From: Blepharisma stoltei
Lineage: Eukaryota; Ciliophora; Heterotrichea; Heterotrichida; Blepharismidae
Direction: 5' to 3'
Length of the DNA stretch: 64,000 bases
NCBI GenBank assembly: GCA_914767885.1
Contig: CAJZBQ010000049.1
Coordinates: forward strand, 1 to 64,000
The position numbers and the translations under genes were made by a program. The notes beneath the pieces were generated by a model. That model made no database searches and was not told where the DNA came from. It was given only the letters and a program-made list of their open reading frames with translations. This document shows, one piece after another, positions 53,319 through 63,848 of the stretch (positions are counted from its first letter, which is position 1; each line of letters begins with the position of its first letter).

Positions 53319-54125
53319 ATGGAAGCTCCACCACAGCCTGTGCAGTTCAAGCTTGTCTTAATCGGAGATGGAGGTGTTGGCAAAACCACCTTTGTCAAGC
53401 GTCACTTGACTGGTGAATACGAAAAGAGATATATCGCCACCGTAGGTGTTGATGTGCACCCACTTACATTTTTTACAACTCGCGGTCCAGTCTGCTTCAA
53501 TGTGTGGGACACTGCAGGCCAAGAAAAACTTTCAGGCCTTAGAGATGGCTATTATATTGGAGTTTTTTTTTGATTAATTATTAGTTTTCTATTGAGAACC
53601 TAATTTAACTAGCTTTCTTCTATTAGGATAGCTCTTATATTAAATCCCATTGTCATTTTGACTATATTTTATCAGACCATTTTACTTTTTTATTATAATG
53701 GAGGACAATGTGGTATTATCATGTTTGATGTGACCTCACGCATCACATACAAAAATGTGCCTAAATGGCACAGAGACCTCGTAAGAGTCTGCGAAAATAT
53801 TCCAATTGTGCTGGTTGGTAACAAAGTCGATGTCAAGGACAGAAAAGTAAAAGCCAAACAAATCACATACCACAGAAGACACAACCTCCAGTACTTCGAT
53901 GTCTCAGCCAAGTCCAACTATCAGTTCGAAAAGCCATTCTTGTGGCTCGCTAGAAGACTCTCAGGAGACGCTAATCTCATGCTTGTCGAAGCTCCAGTAT
54001 TAGCTCCTCAAGATGTCCAAATTGACCCAGAACAAATGGCAGAAATCGAAAGAGAAAACGCTGAACTCGCAAGCTTGCAAAACGCTCCACTGCCAGCTGA
54101 AGATGAAGATGAGAACCTCGGTTAA
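53319..54125 (+). CDS. RAN: Ran GTPase, copy 2
   Basis: Exons 53319-53556 and 53698-54125, 222 codons including stop. Starts [14 protein letters not shown]; motifs as in copy 1. Effector-loop residues ([14 protein letters not shown]) and the C-terminal acidic tail match Ran, not Rab. Only one IES, so it is the less burdened of the pair. Confidence 0.96.
53557..53697 (+). other. TA-bounded IES in Ran copy 2, 141 bp
   Basis: Position and sequence match the first IES of copy 1 apart from single-base T-run differences. Excision is confirmed by the conserved Ran alignment ([14 protein letters not shown]). Confidence 0.94.
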
Positions 54126-54314
54126 AGTGCACAATAATTAATTCATTTTATGAGATTATTTCCATATTAAATCTTTAATAATTATCATTTTATTTTAAAT
54201 AAATTTAATAAATGTTAATTACTAAAAGCTTAAATAAAAAATAAAAGCTAAAGATTAATTATCAGCATTATATGAATATAGATAAGGAAATAAAGCTCCT
54301 ACTAATTAAATTAT

Positions 54315-54541
54315 TTAATTTAGCATTCCGCACAATTCAAATTCAAATTTCTCCCTTTATAAAATCTCCTTCTTTTCTTGCACCCCATTTCTTTCGTAAG
54401 TTAAAAAATTATTGTAAAAATGTAGTCATTTTTTTAAAAATTCCGCATCTTCAAATTCAATATATTTTAATATATAATAAAGGAATTAAACAATAAATCT
54501 TAAGCTTATTATATAAATCTTTAACAATCATAAAATATATA
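54315..54541 (-). CDS. Small unknown ORF with frame breaks
   Basis: MIVKDLYNKLKIYCLIPLLY, then after one A is removed from an A run IEFEDAEFLKKWLHFYNNFL and TYERNGVQEKKEIL to a TAA at 54357. The same frame continues REKFEFELCGMLN to 54315. Reads as protein but is short and unconfirmed. Confidence 0.35.
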
Positions 54542-54833
54542 AATTAAATTTGTTTTTGTTTAAAATCTTTACCACAAAAATTTTTATATAAGTTTATTAT
54601 AAAAATTTTAAATAAAAAGTGATGGTAAGGGAGCAATATTTTTTTGCTTATTAAGCAAGCAATTTTATTTTGCTCACAAAAGACTAATTTCTAATAGTTT
54701 TGCACAGTCAGTTAAAGGGAGTTAATAAAAAATATGGCTTTGCAATTCGTTTTATCGCAAATTTTTTCAACTATAACACAAACTTTTTCCATAAAAATTC
54801 CAGTAGTTTTTTAAAATATATTTCTATACTAAT

Positions 54834-55548
54834 ATGGAGAAGGAGTCAAAGACGTCGACTACTCGCTGTCCTTGCTGTGGAGGCATTCAAAATGTCTCTT
54901 GCAAGCCTAAGCTGGATCCATTACCTCATAGATGCGCTAGGATGGGGAATAAAGAGGCGCTTTGTGGGCTGATGATGTCAGGAGTGGATGTGAATCTGAT
55001 CTCGGAGGTGGATTATGCTACGCCTTTACATAGAGCGGCGGAGAGTGGGTCGGTTGAGTGTGCGCAAGTCCTGGTAGCCCACGGAGCTTTATTAAATTTA
55101 ACTGATTCATCAGGTAAAACAGCTTTGCATATTGTAAGAATTAAACATAGGCAGCTGAGAGCGGACATGTCAATTTTGTAGGCTTCTTATTAGAAAAAAA
55201 TGCTAAAAAATTATGTCGCAGAGGCTGCAGAAAGTGCTCAATGTTTTGTAAATTAGTATTGAGGAAAAAGCAAAAAGAAGATGAGTCTAAAAATGTCAGC
55301 CCAGCTCATCATATAAATGATGATGAAGAAGAGGAAGGAAATGGCTAGTGTTTTATTAATTTTAATGCTGAATTTTAGCAATTTTTACTTTACTAATAAT
55401 CCTAAAACCAAAATTATTAAAAAATTGTTAATTTTTATGTGACCAGAAAATGACCTTGACAAGCTTGACTTTATGGCAGAGCTTGAAAAATTAAGACCAG
55501 CATTGGGAAACATATGTGTGAGTAAAGAAGGTGAAATCATCACTATCT
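54834..55548 (+). CDS. Ankyrin-repeat protein, about 200 residues
   Basis: Starts MEKESKTSTTRCPCCGGIQN, with a Cys pair CPCC near the N-terminus. Ankyrin repeats follow: NKEALCGLMMSGVDVNLISE, ATPLHRAAESGSVECAQVLV, and KTALHI-AAESGHVNFVGFLL once a 17-base GTAAG...TAG segment (55133-55149) is spliced. An acidic tail EDESKNVSPAHH...DDEEEE follows. A last piece, PENDLDKLDFMAELEKLRPA, to 55548 probably belongs after an unresolved AT-rich interruption at about 55346-55438. Confidence 0.7.
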
Positions 55549-55738
55549 AAATAATTTAATTTAATTTCTAATTAAAATAAATTAATTTCAATAATTTAAA
55601 AATAAATTTTAGCATAAAACAGCATCATAGCTTATTATTAATGCTAAATTTTTAAAATCGACTCAAATATCTTATTATTCACCAGATATAATTCTATTTA
55701 ATCCTAAATAAATATGCAATTAACATAAGTTATAATTT

Positions 55739-56386
55739 ATGAATAAATCATATGGGAAACCTATCTCACTAAACAACTCCTTAGCTTCCCCACACAACAA
55801 AAGCATTTCTTCTATTCCGTCATTCCTTATACGCTCTAAGCCAAAATCAAAAACTCTCCGCAAAAAAGTGTCAAGAACCCAGTCTGAGGTTCATTTTTGG
55901 AATCCACCAAGCTCGCCAAAACAGCCCATAAACAATTCCACAGAAAAAGTCTCCACAACAATTCTATCGAATTCTCAACTCGGTGAGCCTAGCCCTCATA
56001 ATTTATCTAAAGGCTTTGAGCTATGCTACAAGCTCTTTCCAAAACCTTCATTTCTTATGCATTCAGAAACAAAGAAAAAAACACTCAAAATTAATTGCGA
56101 ATTCAGCAATAATGAGGTTGAGAGGTCTATTCAGACTCTGAACCATAAAAGACATTCTACTATTACAAGAAAAGCTTTGGGGAACTTAGTGCCTGAGCCA
56201 GAGCCAACTCCAGTAACTCCAATTGCGCTTAAGAAAAGAAAACACCCAATCAGTTTTTCTAAAATGGTAGAAAATACAGAAAAGAATTGGAAATCTGATA
56301 TAGAAAAAATCCTTGAAAGTCTACAGAGCAGGAAATTAAGAGGAATTTATTTTTACGATAAAATTATAGTTAAATCCTATAATTAA
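55739..56386 (+). CDS. Basic Ser/Pro-rich unknown protein, 215 residues
   Basis: An uninterrupted frame starting MNKSYGKPISLNNSLASPHN. Low-complexity basic sequence with Ser/Pro motifs, then VPEPEPTPVTPIALKKRKHP (possible nuclear signal) and KNWKSDIEKILESLQSRKLR. No domain recognised. No IES. Confidence 0.68.
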   Translation: MNKSYGKPISLNNSLASPHNKSISSIPSFLIRSKPKSKTLRKKVSRTQSEVHFWNPPSSPKQPINNSTEKVSTTILSNSQLGEPSPHNLSKGFELCYKLFPKPSFLMHSETKKKTLKINCEFSNNEVERSIQTLNHKRHSTITRKALGNLVPEPEPTPVTPIALKKRKHPISFSKMVENTEKNWKSDIEKILESLQSRKLRGIYFYDKIIVKSYN

Positions 56387-56473
56387 TTTTTTAAAAAAAT
56401 AAATATTTTAAACAGATAATACTTATTTAATAAGTATATAAATAAATGTAAAGTTAAATAAAGATAGCATTAC

Positions 56474-59195
56474 TTATAAACTTTTTTCCCAATTTTTTAT
56501 CAGCTCTCCCTTAAGAATTTCTATCGCTTCTGGCCTATTTTTCGGATCTGGCTCTGTCATTGCCATCACAATTTGATGCTCTATTGGGTAATTTTTGATA
56601 AATTCAGTTGGAAAAGTATGGGATTCTCTCACATCTTTCAGCATCCTATACCTTTCATGGTAAGTTTCAAACTTATGTGAAAGCTCCAATAAAATAATCC
56701 CAAGCGAAAAAATATCTACTTTATGGTTATAATTGGTGCTAAATTCCTGCTCAGGTGCTAAATACAAAGGAGTCCCTATATTCATTGATAGTGCTGATTT
56801 AAGAATTTCAGTATAATCTTCTATATATGAATATTCAGACGATACCATAACTCTAGCTAAGCCTAAGTCCCCGATTTTTACGTTATCTTTTCCATTGATA
56901 AAAATATTGGCAGGTTTTAAATCTCTATGAATTATGGCATGCTCATGAATATATTTAATCCCTTTCAGCATCTGAGTGAAAAACTGTAAATTTCTTTCTC
57001 GGTCGATCTTATGGTTAGGCTGGTCTAGCCATTCTCGTAAATTCATGCCATCACAATACTCCATTTGGATATATAAATATAAATCAATCATTTTGTCGCC
57101 TTCGCTAGCCAGTTTGGAGCTCTGCAAGTTATTTGAGCTTTTTAGGCTTGATAATTCGGTAGCACTTTGGATGTAACTGCTAGACACCTCACTTTCTTCT
57201 ATATCTTCCATTATTATATCTGGCCGGAAAATGGCCAGATAAGCAACCCTCACCTAGTGCCATGTGCCTAGGGTCCGAGGGCCCGCAGCTTGCGGGAGGT
57301 CCGGGGTACGTTTTGCCAACATAATTGGGCTTTTTCCTGGACCCTTAGAAGAAAAGCACAAATTCGGGATGACTTCATGGAAGAAAGGATGCTAGGAGGC
57401 TTCGAGCGGAGCATGGGGACATGAAGGAGGACCAGACGATCAACTTCAGGCTGATTTTCCCCCCTGAAGTGGAACCTGTGACCGATAAGGCCTGGATTCA
57501 AGGGAAGCAAGGGTCTCCCCGTCAGATGATGACGTCACCATTTTTGATGACGTCATCAAAAAAGGATCAAAAAAATTTTAGAAGTTTTATGAAGATTTTA
57601 CTTTGAATTTTTACAGTTTTTGTAAGGAAAATTTTGTGAAAATTTATCTAGGAGCAAGTGGCCTGAAATAAAGCCCGTAGTCTAATTAATCTAATAAAAT
57701 CTATATCTTCCATATAGCTTGGCTCTTTTTCAGCCCAACAAGTGATGTATCTTACTATATATTTAGATTGGAGCTGCTTAATTGCGTTTACTTCTGAAAA
57801 AAGTTTATGCTTTTTGATGTTTTCTTCAGGGTTAATCTGCATTTTTACTATTTTTATTGCATAAAGCTGGTCATCAAGGTTATGCTCAGCTAGGTGAACA
57901 GAGGCAAAACCGCCGCTTCCTAGGATCCTTTGGTATTTGTAATGCCTTTTATAGTGTCCATCATCTAAAAAGCTCCTTAATTCTTTATTCGGGATTTTCG
58001 GGTCATCAAAAGATTTATAATGGCTTGACTCACTGCTGGATTTGGTGAAATCTGAAGCTTCATTGTTTATTTGCGAATTTTCCTTAACGGCGACTGAGTG
58101 CTCAGAAAATTCAGGAGACTTCTGAGAATTTTTGGATTCTTCAAAAACTGAAACTTCATGAGCTGAACTAATTGCTGATAGATCCAGCTTTGAAATTGGG
58201 TATATTTTATGCTCAGTAGCATCAAAATTGTCTAGAAGTTGGTTACTATCTTTATTTAAGCTTTCACTTGGAGCAGTGCTTTCAGTGTTTCTGGGTTTTT
58301 CACAAGGGATTTTTTCGACTTGCAGCCTGCCAACGTGAATTCCAATAACCATAGAAGAAAGGACTAAAATAGCGATCCAGTAATAATTTATAATAAAGTC
58401 CCAGATCATAGTTCCACAGGTTCCTGCTGAGTTATAATCATAATCCAAACATTCATTTTCTTCTGAATTTTCTTCTTCATCTGAGTGCACTATTGTATGA
58501 TTATACGACTGATCTATAATACTCAATGCGTTTTCCTTTTCTTTTAATCCAGAACTAGCTATCTCCAAACTATTCAATTTACTATAACTGCTTATAGTAA
58601 TTATTTTCTAATTAAAAAATATTTTATTTATTATAAAAAGCATATCATTTGCTACATTTAGCCCTGAATATTGGGTAAAATTCAAATTCCACATTATCTC
58701 GCCTGATAAAAAATTCACCGCTTCTAATGAGTAGTCAAATTTTCCTAACAAAGCTCGGTTAAAATCCAATTCAGTCCCATACAAAAGTGCAGGCAATTCT
58801 TCAATAAAATATTCCTCGTCTTTCTGTACAACCTGATAGAGTTTTAGCTTTTTTGAGCCGACGATTAAAGTGTCAGGGAATTCTGATAAGTAAAATGGAG
58901 ACTTGTTCACAGCTTCTTCAATGGAGTAAGGCAATTTTATATATAGTCCTTCTGAATTAATAAGGTATAGGTCGCCTTTATCAGTTGCATGGATCTGTTG
59001 AGGACCGATTAGATTTGAAGCGTAGGAAATTAAAGGAGAAATTTTGCCTGTAGATAAAGTTGCCAGGTCTGATGAGGAAATTTTGCTTGGGGATTTTAAG
59101 ATGATGGGATTGGAAGAAGTAAGGGGGAGAAGCCGGTCTTCAGGTTTTGGCTGAGATGAGTAGCAGCCCAAAATTATGAGGAAGAAAATTAGCAT
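56474..59195 (-). CDS. PERK/PEK-like transmembrane eIF2-alpha-type kinase
   Basis: Read 59195 to 57714 and 57211 to 56474, 740 codons with one in-frame TAG near 58608. The N-terminal signal peptide MLIFFLIILGCYSS starts a luminal domain in which GKFDYSLEAVNFLSGEIMWN with LNFTQYSG matches the IRE1/PERK luminal beta-propeller. One TM helix (WIAILVLSSMVIGIHVG). Kinase domain: GSGGFASVHLAEH, YAIKIVKM, YIQMEYCDGMNLREWL, HRDLKPANIF, GDLGLARV (DLG for DFG) and GTPLYLAPEQ. An acidic insert (ESEVSSSYIQSATELSSLKS) lies between the lobes, typical of PEK/GCN2 kinases. This gives an ER-stress translation sensor. The TAG probably sits in a roughly 39-bp TA-bounded segment. Confidence 0.87.
57212..57713 (+). 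mobile_element. SINE-like retroposon in PERK-like gene
   Basis: A 502-bp GC-rich insertion flanked by the 13-bp duplication CTATATCTTCCAT (57199-57211, 57701-57713), antisense to the gene. The left end has a hairpin TATCTGGCC/GGCCAGATA. Inside is a palindromic pair GATGACGTCA at about 57528 and 57550. Removing one copy joins EPSYMEDI to EESEVSSSY in frame. Related to the fragment at 4385. Confidence 0.85.
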
Positions 59196-59904
59196 TTTTA
59201 AACGTGTTTTATATTTATTTTCTAATAAGCGTTTGCAAAGAAAATAATGGGTTTCAAATATGAGTATTAGAAATTAACTTATTGAGATCACGAATATAAA
59301 GAATTTTCAAGACTTTGTTGAGTAGAGAATAGTTTTTTAGTAGGAAAAATTGAAAAATTATAATGGTTTTTCCTAGTAGGAAAAAGTATTATTGATATTC
59401 ATAAATAAGGTCTTGCATAATTTAGCACGATAAATCTCTTGGATAGACAGATTTTGTAGAGTTATTTGTGAATACTTAATCAAAATATTAAATAATTAAT
59501 CTCTGTCAATGTCTTTTGAAGGATGAGTAGGTTAAAATTAGATATTTAATAGTTTTATAAGCAAAAATGTTTATATTCAATATACAATCTATTTCAATCT
59601 ATTATAAAGTATTGATAAATCCTCCAAATTGTCTGTCACAAGCAAAGAAGCTTTATCTTAAAATTCTAAATTATAAAATATCTCCTCTTTTCAAACCTCA
59701 GCATAATAATGATATCATATTTCTATTTATTTTTTAATTCAAAGCTACAATTACTTGAACATTATAGGTTTGGGGATATTATTATTCTTTTTATTGAAAA
59801 TAATTTATTATAATTATCACAATAAATTCAATCCAAAACTTATAATAAAATGTTTTTTCACAGATTTTCAACTATAATATCTTTTAATTAATAAAATCAG
59901 TACT
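59196..59904. other. AT-rich intergenic
   Basis: Upstream of the PERK-like gene and downstream of the DCAF11-like gene. A repeated TTTTCCTAGTAGGAAAAA-like palindrome lies near 59340-59390. Nothing else seen. Confidence 0.5.
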
Positions 59905-61646
59905 TTAGGAGGAATAATTATATGAAAGAATAGTTTTCCTAAACGAAGCAGCACACAGAAGAGGCACAAATGGATGTCACGACACATCTCTAATTAATTT
60001 CGTTTCTTGTAAAGGCCCATCATACGGATCCTTCAATATTCTAGCTGTTTTTCCAGTAACAGAGTCAAAAATATGCACATCGCCATCAGAGCTCCCTGTA
60101 TATATAAATCTCTGCCCTGTCGAAAACAATGGAGAAAAGAAGCATCTAATGCACGTCCCAAACACCGCATGACCCCTAAAAGTCATCAATGAAGTATCCG
60201 CAGCCAGTTTTTTCGTATAATTTTTCAAAGGATAGCGTTCCCATCTGTAGTCAAAATACGTCTGGTATCGATGACTTCGTTTAAACTCTATATACACCTT
60301 TTGGCTTGTCATAGTTCTGATATCCCACAGCTTTAAAGTCTGGTCTTTGCTGTTCGAAACCAAAGAAATCCCATCATACTTAGGCGACACATAAGTAACT
60401 CCTTCTCTATGCCCTACCAAAACTCCTTGAGGTAGCCCATCATATTTTAAGCACCTTAAATCCCAAATTTTGATGCAAGACTCATCAGAGCCTGATGCTA
60501 TAATATTGGATTTTTCTGGGTCCATAAAGCAAACAGAATTCACGTCGTCATCATGAGCTTTCTGTACAGAACACACAAGTTTTTTCTTTACCAGGTCATA
60601 CATCTCTAGGGAGCGCCTATTTGTGCCGACTATCACCTTGTTGCTGTCACCTGAAAATTTGACACTGAAAATTCCAGCGTTTGTATCAATAGCGTCATAA
60701 GTTGTAACTCCGTTGATGCTTCCTTGGGTAAAATTATAGTCGTCTATATTGGAATCGTCTATTGGGGTTAGCCTAAGCTTGGATTCGAAACTGGAAAGGA
60801 TTAACTCTCCCCATCCTTGATTGAACAATTTGATTGAAAAATTCCTAAAAATTAACACATCCTTTATCAAATTTTTTCATATATTGTATTTTTATACACA
60901 TTAGTCAATAAATTCGTAATCTTTATAATAATTTATGAAAATTAATTGTTTTTATTGGTAAGCCAAGAGTAATTTAAGTACTTTTAATAATCTGCCAATT
61001 TTTTTGGAGTAATTGGCGGATTGCAAAGCAATAATAAATATAAATTAGTCTTTATTGAATAATCAACACAATTTTTTCATTTTAATAGTTTTAATATTTA
61101 CTATCTTAATCCTCTTATTTAAAAAGTACACAAAAAAACAATATATATAATTTATATAATTTTTTTGAATCCTTATCCTTGATCAACGACAGAGTCGTTC
61201 GATCAAGGATTGTGGAGTAAGTATTTTTCGCAAGGGCTCAGGTCTACATCATTAAAAGACCAAAATGAGCCATTTACATCAAGGGATTTTTGAAGAGTCC
61301 AATTCAATGGGTCAGTTGTATTAAATATTCTGATTTGCTTTTGGGTTGTACAATAATACATGTCTCCCGACTGGGAAAACTGCCCATTAAAAACCCAGTT
61401 GTCAAACAATGGGCCTTCGGAATAAAGCTAAATATTTGATACTTTATTAGGGATTAGCCTATTTGAGCAGGAAAAATTTCATGGGCCTGGAAGGCCAAAT
61501 TCTCGGTTCATGATAGAATCTTGAACTGGTCCGTATTCTAAATCTTCAGCTGTGAGAAAGGAATCAGAAAAGCTTCTATCATCAGGAACATCGTCTGCTG
61601 ATTGATAAGCCTGGTTAGTGCCAGACTGGAATGAAAAACCATTCAT
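59905..61646 (-). CDS. DCAF11: DCAF11 (WDR23)-like WD40 protein, 436 residues
   Basis: Exons 61443-61646, 61218-61427 and 59905-60801 give 437 codons. Starts MNGFSFQSGTNQAYQS. CSNRLIPNK matches the family's CSHRFLPN start of the propeller. WD blades include CIKIWDLRCL and TLKLWDIRT. The diagnostic YFDYRWERYPLKNYTKKL, then SLMTFRGHAVFGTCIRCFFS, STGQRFIYTGSSDGDVHIFD and LIRDVSWHP are DCAF11 hallmarks. Family members are substrate receptors of CUL4-DDB1 ubiquitin ligases. Trp is TGA at PGPWNF and DVSWHP. It carries a 15-nt intron and a MITE. Confidence 0.93.
60802..61217. mobile_element. MITE family 2, copy 2, acting as IES
   Basis: A 416-bp excised segment flanked by TAA. The left end is CTCTCCCCATCCTTGATTG; the right end has CCTTGATCAACGACAGAGTC and its inverse GTTCGATCAAGG. 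Excision joins PCEKYL to ILSSFESKLRL in frame. Confidence 0.87.
61428..61442 (-). other. 15-nt spliceosomal intron
   Basis: Minus-strand GTATCAAATATTTAG. It ends in the in-frame TAG; removal joins NRLIPNK to LYSEGPLFDN. Confidence 0.92.
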
Positions 61647-63848
61647 TAAATATTATAATCAGATTTAAGGATTATTTTTTCCTTTAATTTGATTATACCA
61701 ACTATATAGACATGAACCAATTTTGTTTAGAATGAAAGTGGAAAAACTAAAAAATAAACCGTTTCCATTAGGAAGACTCATGGAAAATATATATAGGTTA
61801 CATATTTTTTAATGAATGCTTATATTTTATAAAAATTAGCTGACGGCGTATGAGAGTTTATAATAAAAAATCTGAGTCAATATATATAATTGAAATAAAA
61901 AGTAGCTCTTCTAGAAGGAATTGGAAATTTCGATTGCAGATAGTATTTAATGAGGCAATCTTTCTTATTTTAAATAATAGAATGTGCTAAAACGTCAAAA
62001 ATTTAAATTTGTTGACTGGTAATTAGTTCAGGCCTACTGATTTTATATTATTAAAAAGGATGGCTAATCTTAATAGTAATTGCTATAATTAAATCTGAAT
62101 ATTTTTAAAATGCAACACTGCACTTTAAAGTTAAGAATTGCAATGCTTTGTGAAAATACTAAAATTGAGACAAAGATAGCTTAATTGTTATGTAAATTTC
62201 ATTAGTTTTACTCACAAAAAAATTGAAAAGTATAGAGAAACTAAATAGAGCTTAATATAAACAACACAGCATGAGAATTAATTGCTAATGCATGTGAATT
62301 AGGGCTACTGGAGCCTACTTTTATACTCAAATATTGTTTATATTTAAAATTTAGCACAAGAAGAAAAAGACAGTTTTGTTGTCTTTCTATGCTGTTTAAT
62401 GATTCCTAATAATACCAATAGAGCTTGATATTTTGTTTCTTATATACCAGAATTAAATTATAAAGTAATTAAGATAATGCTCTTTGCTTAATAATAGTGA
62501 TGATAATTATTTTTAGTAGTCGTTTAATATAAAAATTATAGCTTACAATACAAAAATGTTTTATATCTAATCATTGGCTGAAGTCTAAAAAAGGCTTTAA
62601 TCTATCACATTATATTATAATTTTTTTCAATCGAGTTTAAGGTATTTAAATCCTTAAAACTAATATTTAAGCAAATATGAAATTAAAACCTCAGTGCTCT
62701 CAAAAAAAAATGCTTCTATAAGAAAACACTAAGTTTTGAACTTAAAATTGGTGTGATTCTTGCAAAGCAATACAAAGAAAATAAAATCTTAATATTATGA
62801 AATAGCCCCCACAAAAATAGAAATAATTTTTCAGTCAAAAGTCACCTTCATTATTAGCATAATGCTCTATGATTTATATATGCTGACTTCTCAACCTGGA
62901 GCGATCAAATCCTGTATTTTTGATATTAATATAATCAACAAAGTAAAATAGTAATTTATATAATATTTAATATCTAAATTAATGATATATTTAAACTAAT
63001 AATAAACTATGATATATATATTAGCTGCCATCTAAATTAGGGCGCAACTACTGGTAGAATCCTAATTAGCCTCTTTAAATTGAGACAAAATATTAGTTTT
63101 ATAGATAAAAATAACAATTTATATGTAAATAGCGTTGATACTCATTCTAATAAAATCAAAAATTTATGTTAATTACACTTTTTTAAGGGCGAGCAAAATG
63201 TTCCTGCTTCTTTGAAAGGAGACAAATTTTTGGGAGAACTTGCTAAAACTTTTGCTAAGAAGTGCTAAGAAATGCAAAATGATTAGCATATTATTTTTTT
63301 TATGGCTAAATTGTCAAAAAAATGCAAATATGTCCAAAAATTGTCAAAAAGCGTCAAAAATATGGCAAATATTTCCTAAAATTTGCTAAAGTGTCAAAAA
63401 AAGTGGCTAAGTTTCATATTTTTGTCAAAAAAATGTCAAATTTGTCAAAAAATATATCTAGGATGTCAAAAACGTCAAAAAAACAACCATTAAAATTTTA
63501 TGCTAATTTTGACATAATTTAATATAAATAAAGCTCTACAGCATATTTTCTTATATTATAGTATATGATAATAAAAGAGCAAATAGCGCTGTGCACTTCC
63601 AATGGCAACAGAAATTTGTGAAGCATCTTTAAACTAATCAATTAATAGAAAAAACTAATTTTTTTAAAAAGTTTTGTGCCCATTAGCATCAAGTGAAATG
63701 AGCAAGATTTGCATGTGAAAATATGCAAAAGTACAGCATGAATCTTTTTACTATTACTATGCGCGAATTTTGACTAGATGGTACTATATGGAAACAAATG
63801 TTTATGAAAAATTGTAGATGACCTGTGATAACTTATAATAGGCACTTA
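61647..63848. other. Long AT-rich region without a clear gene
   Basis: No supported ORF on either strand. From about 63180 to 63490 it is low-complexity, built from words like TGTCAAAAA and TGCTAAA, similar in style to the arms of the element at 18267 but not alignable by eye. Confidence 0.5.
63180..63490. repeat. Low-complexity GTCAAAAA-rich tract
   Basis: Irregular repeats of (T)GTCAAAAA(A) and GCTAAAATTTGC. Possibly one arm of a long-armed element like the Mutator-type one; no second arm is visible in the window. Confidence 0.5.

Noticed and set aside
54272-54496. Plus-strand 74-codon ORF
   Set aside because: The opposite strand reads more like protein (KKWLHFYNNFLTYERNG), so this is taken as its shadow.
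63322-63522. Plus-strand 66-codon Lys-rich ORF
   Set aside because: Product of the GTCAAAAA low-complexity tract.
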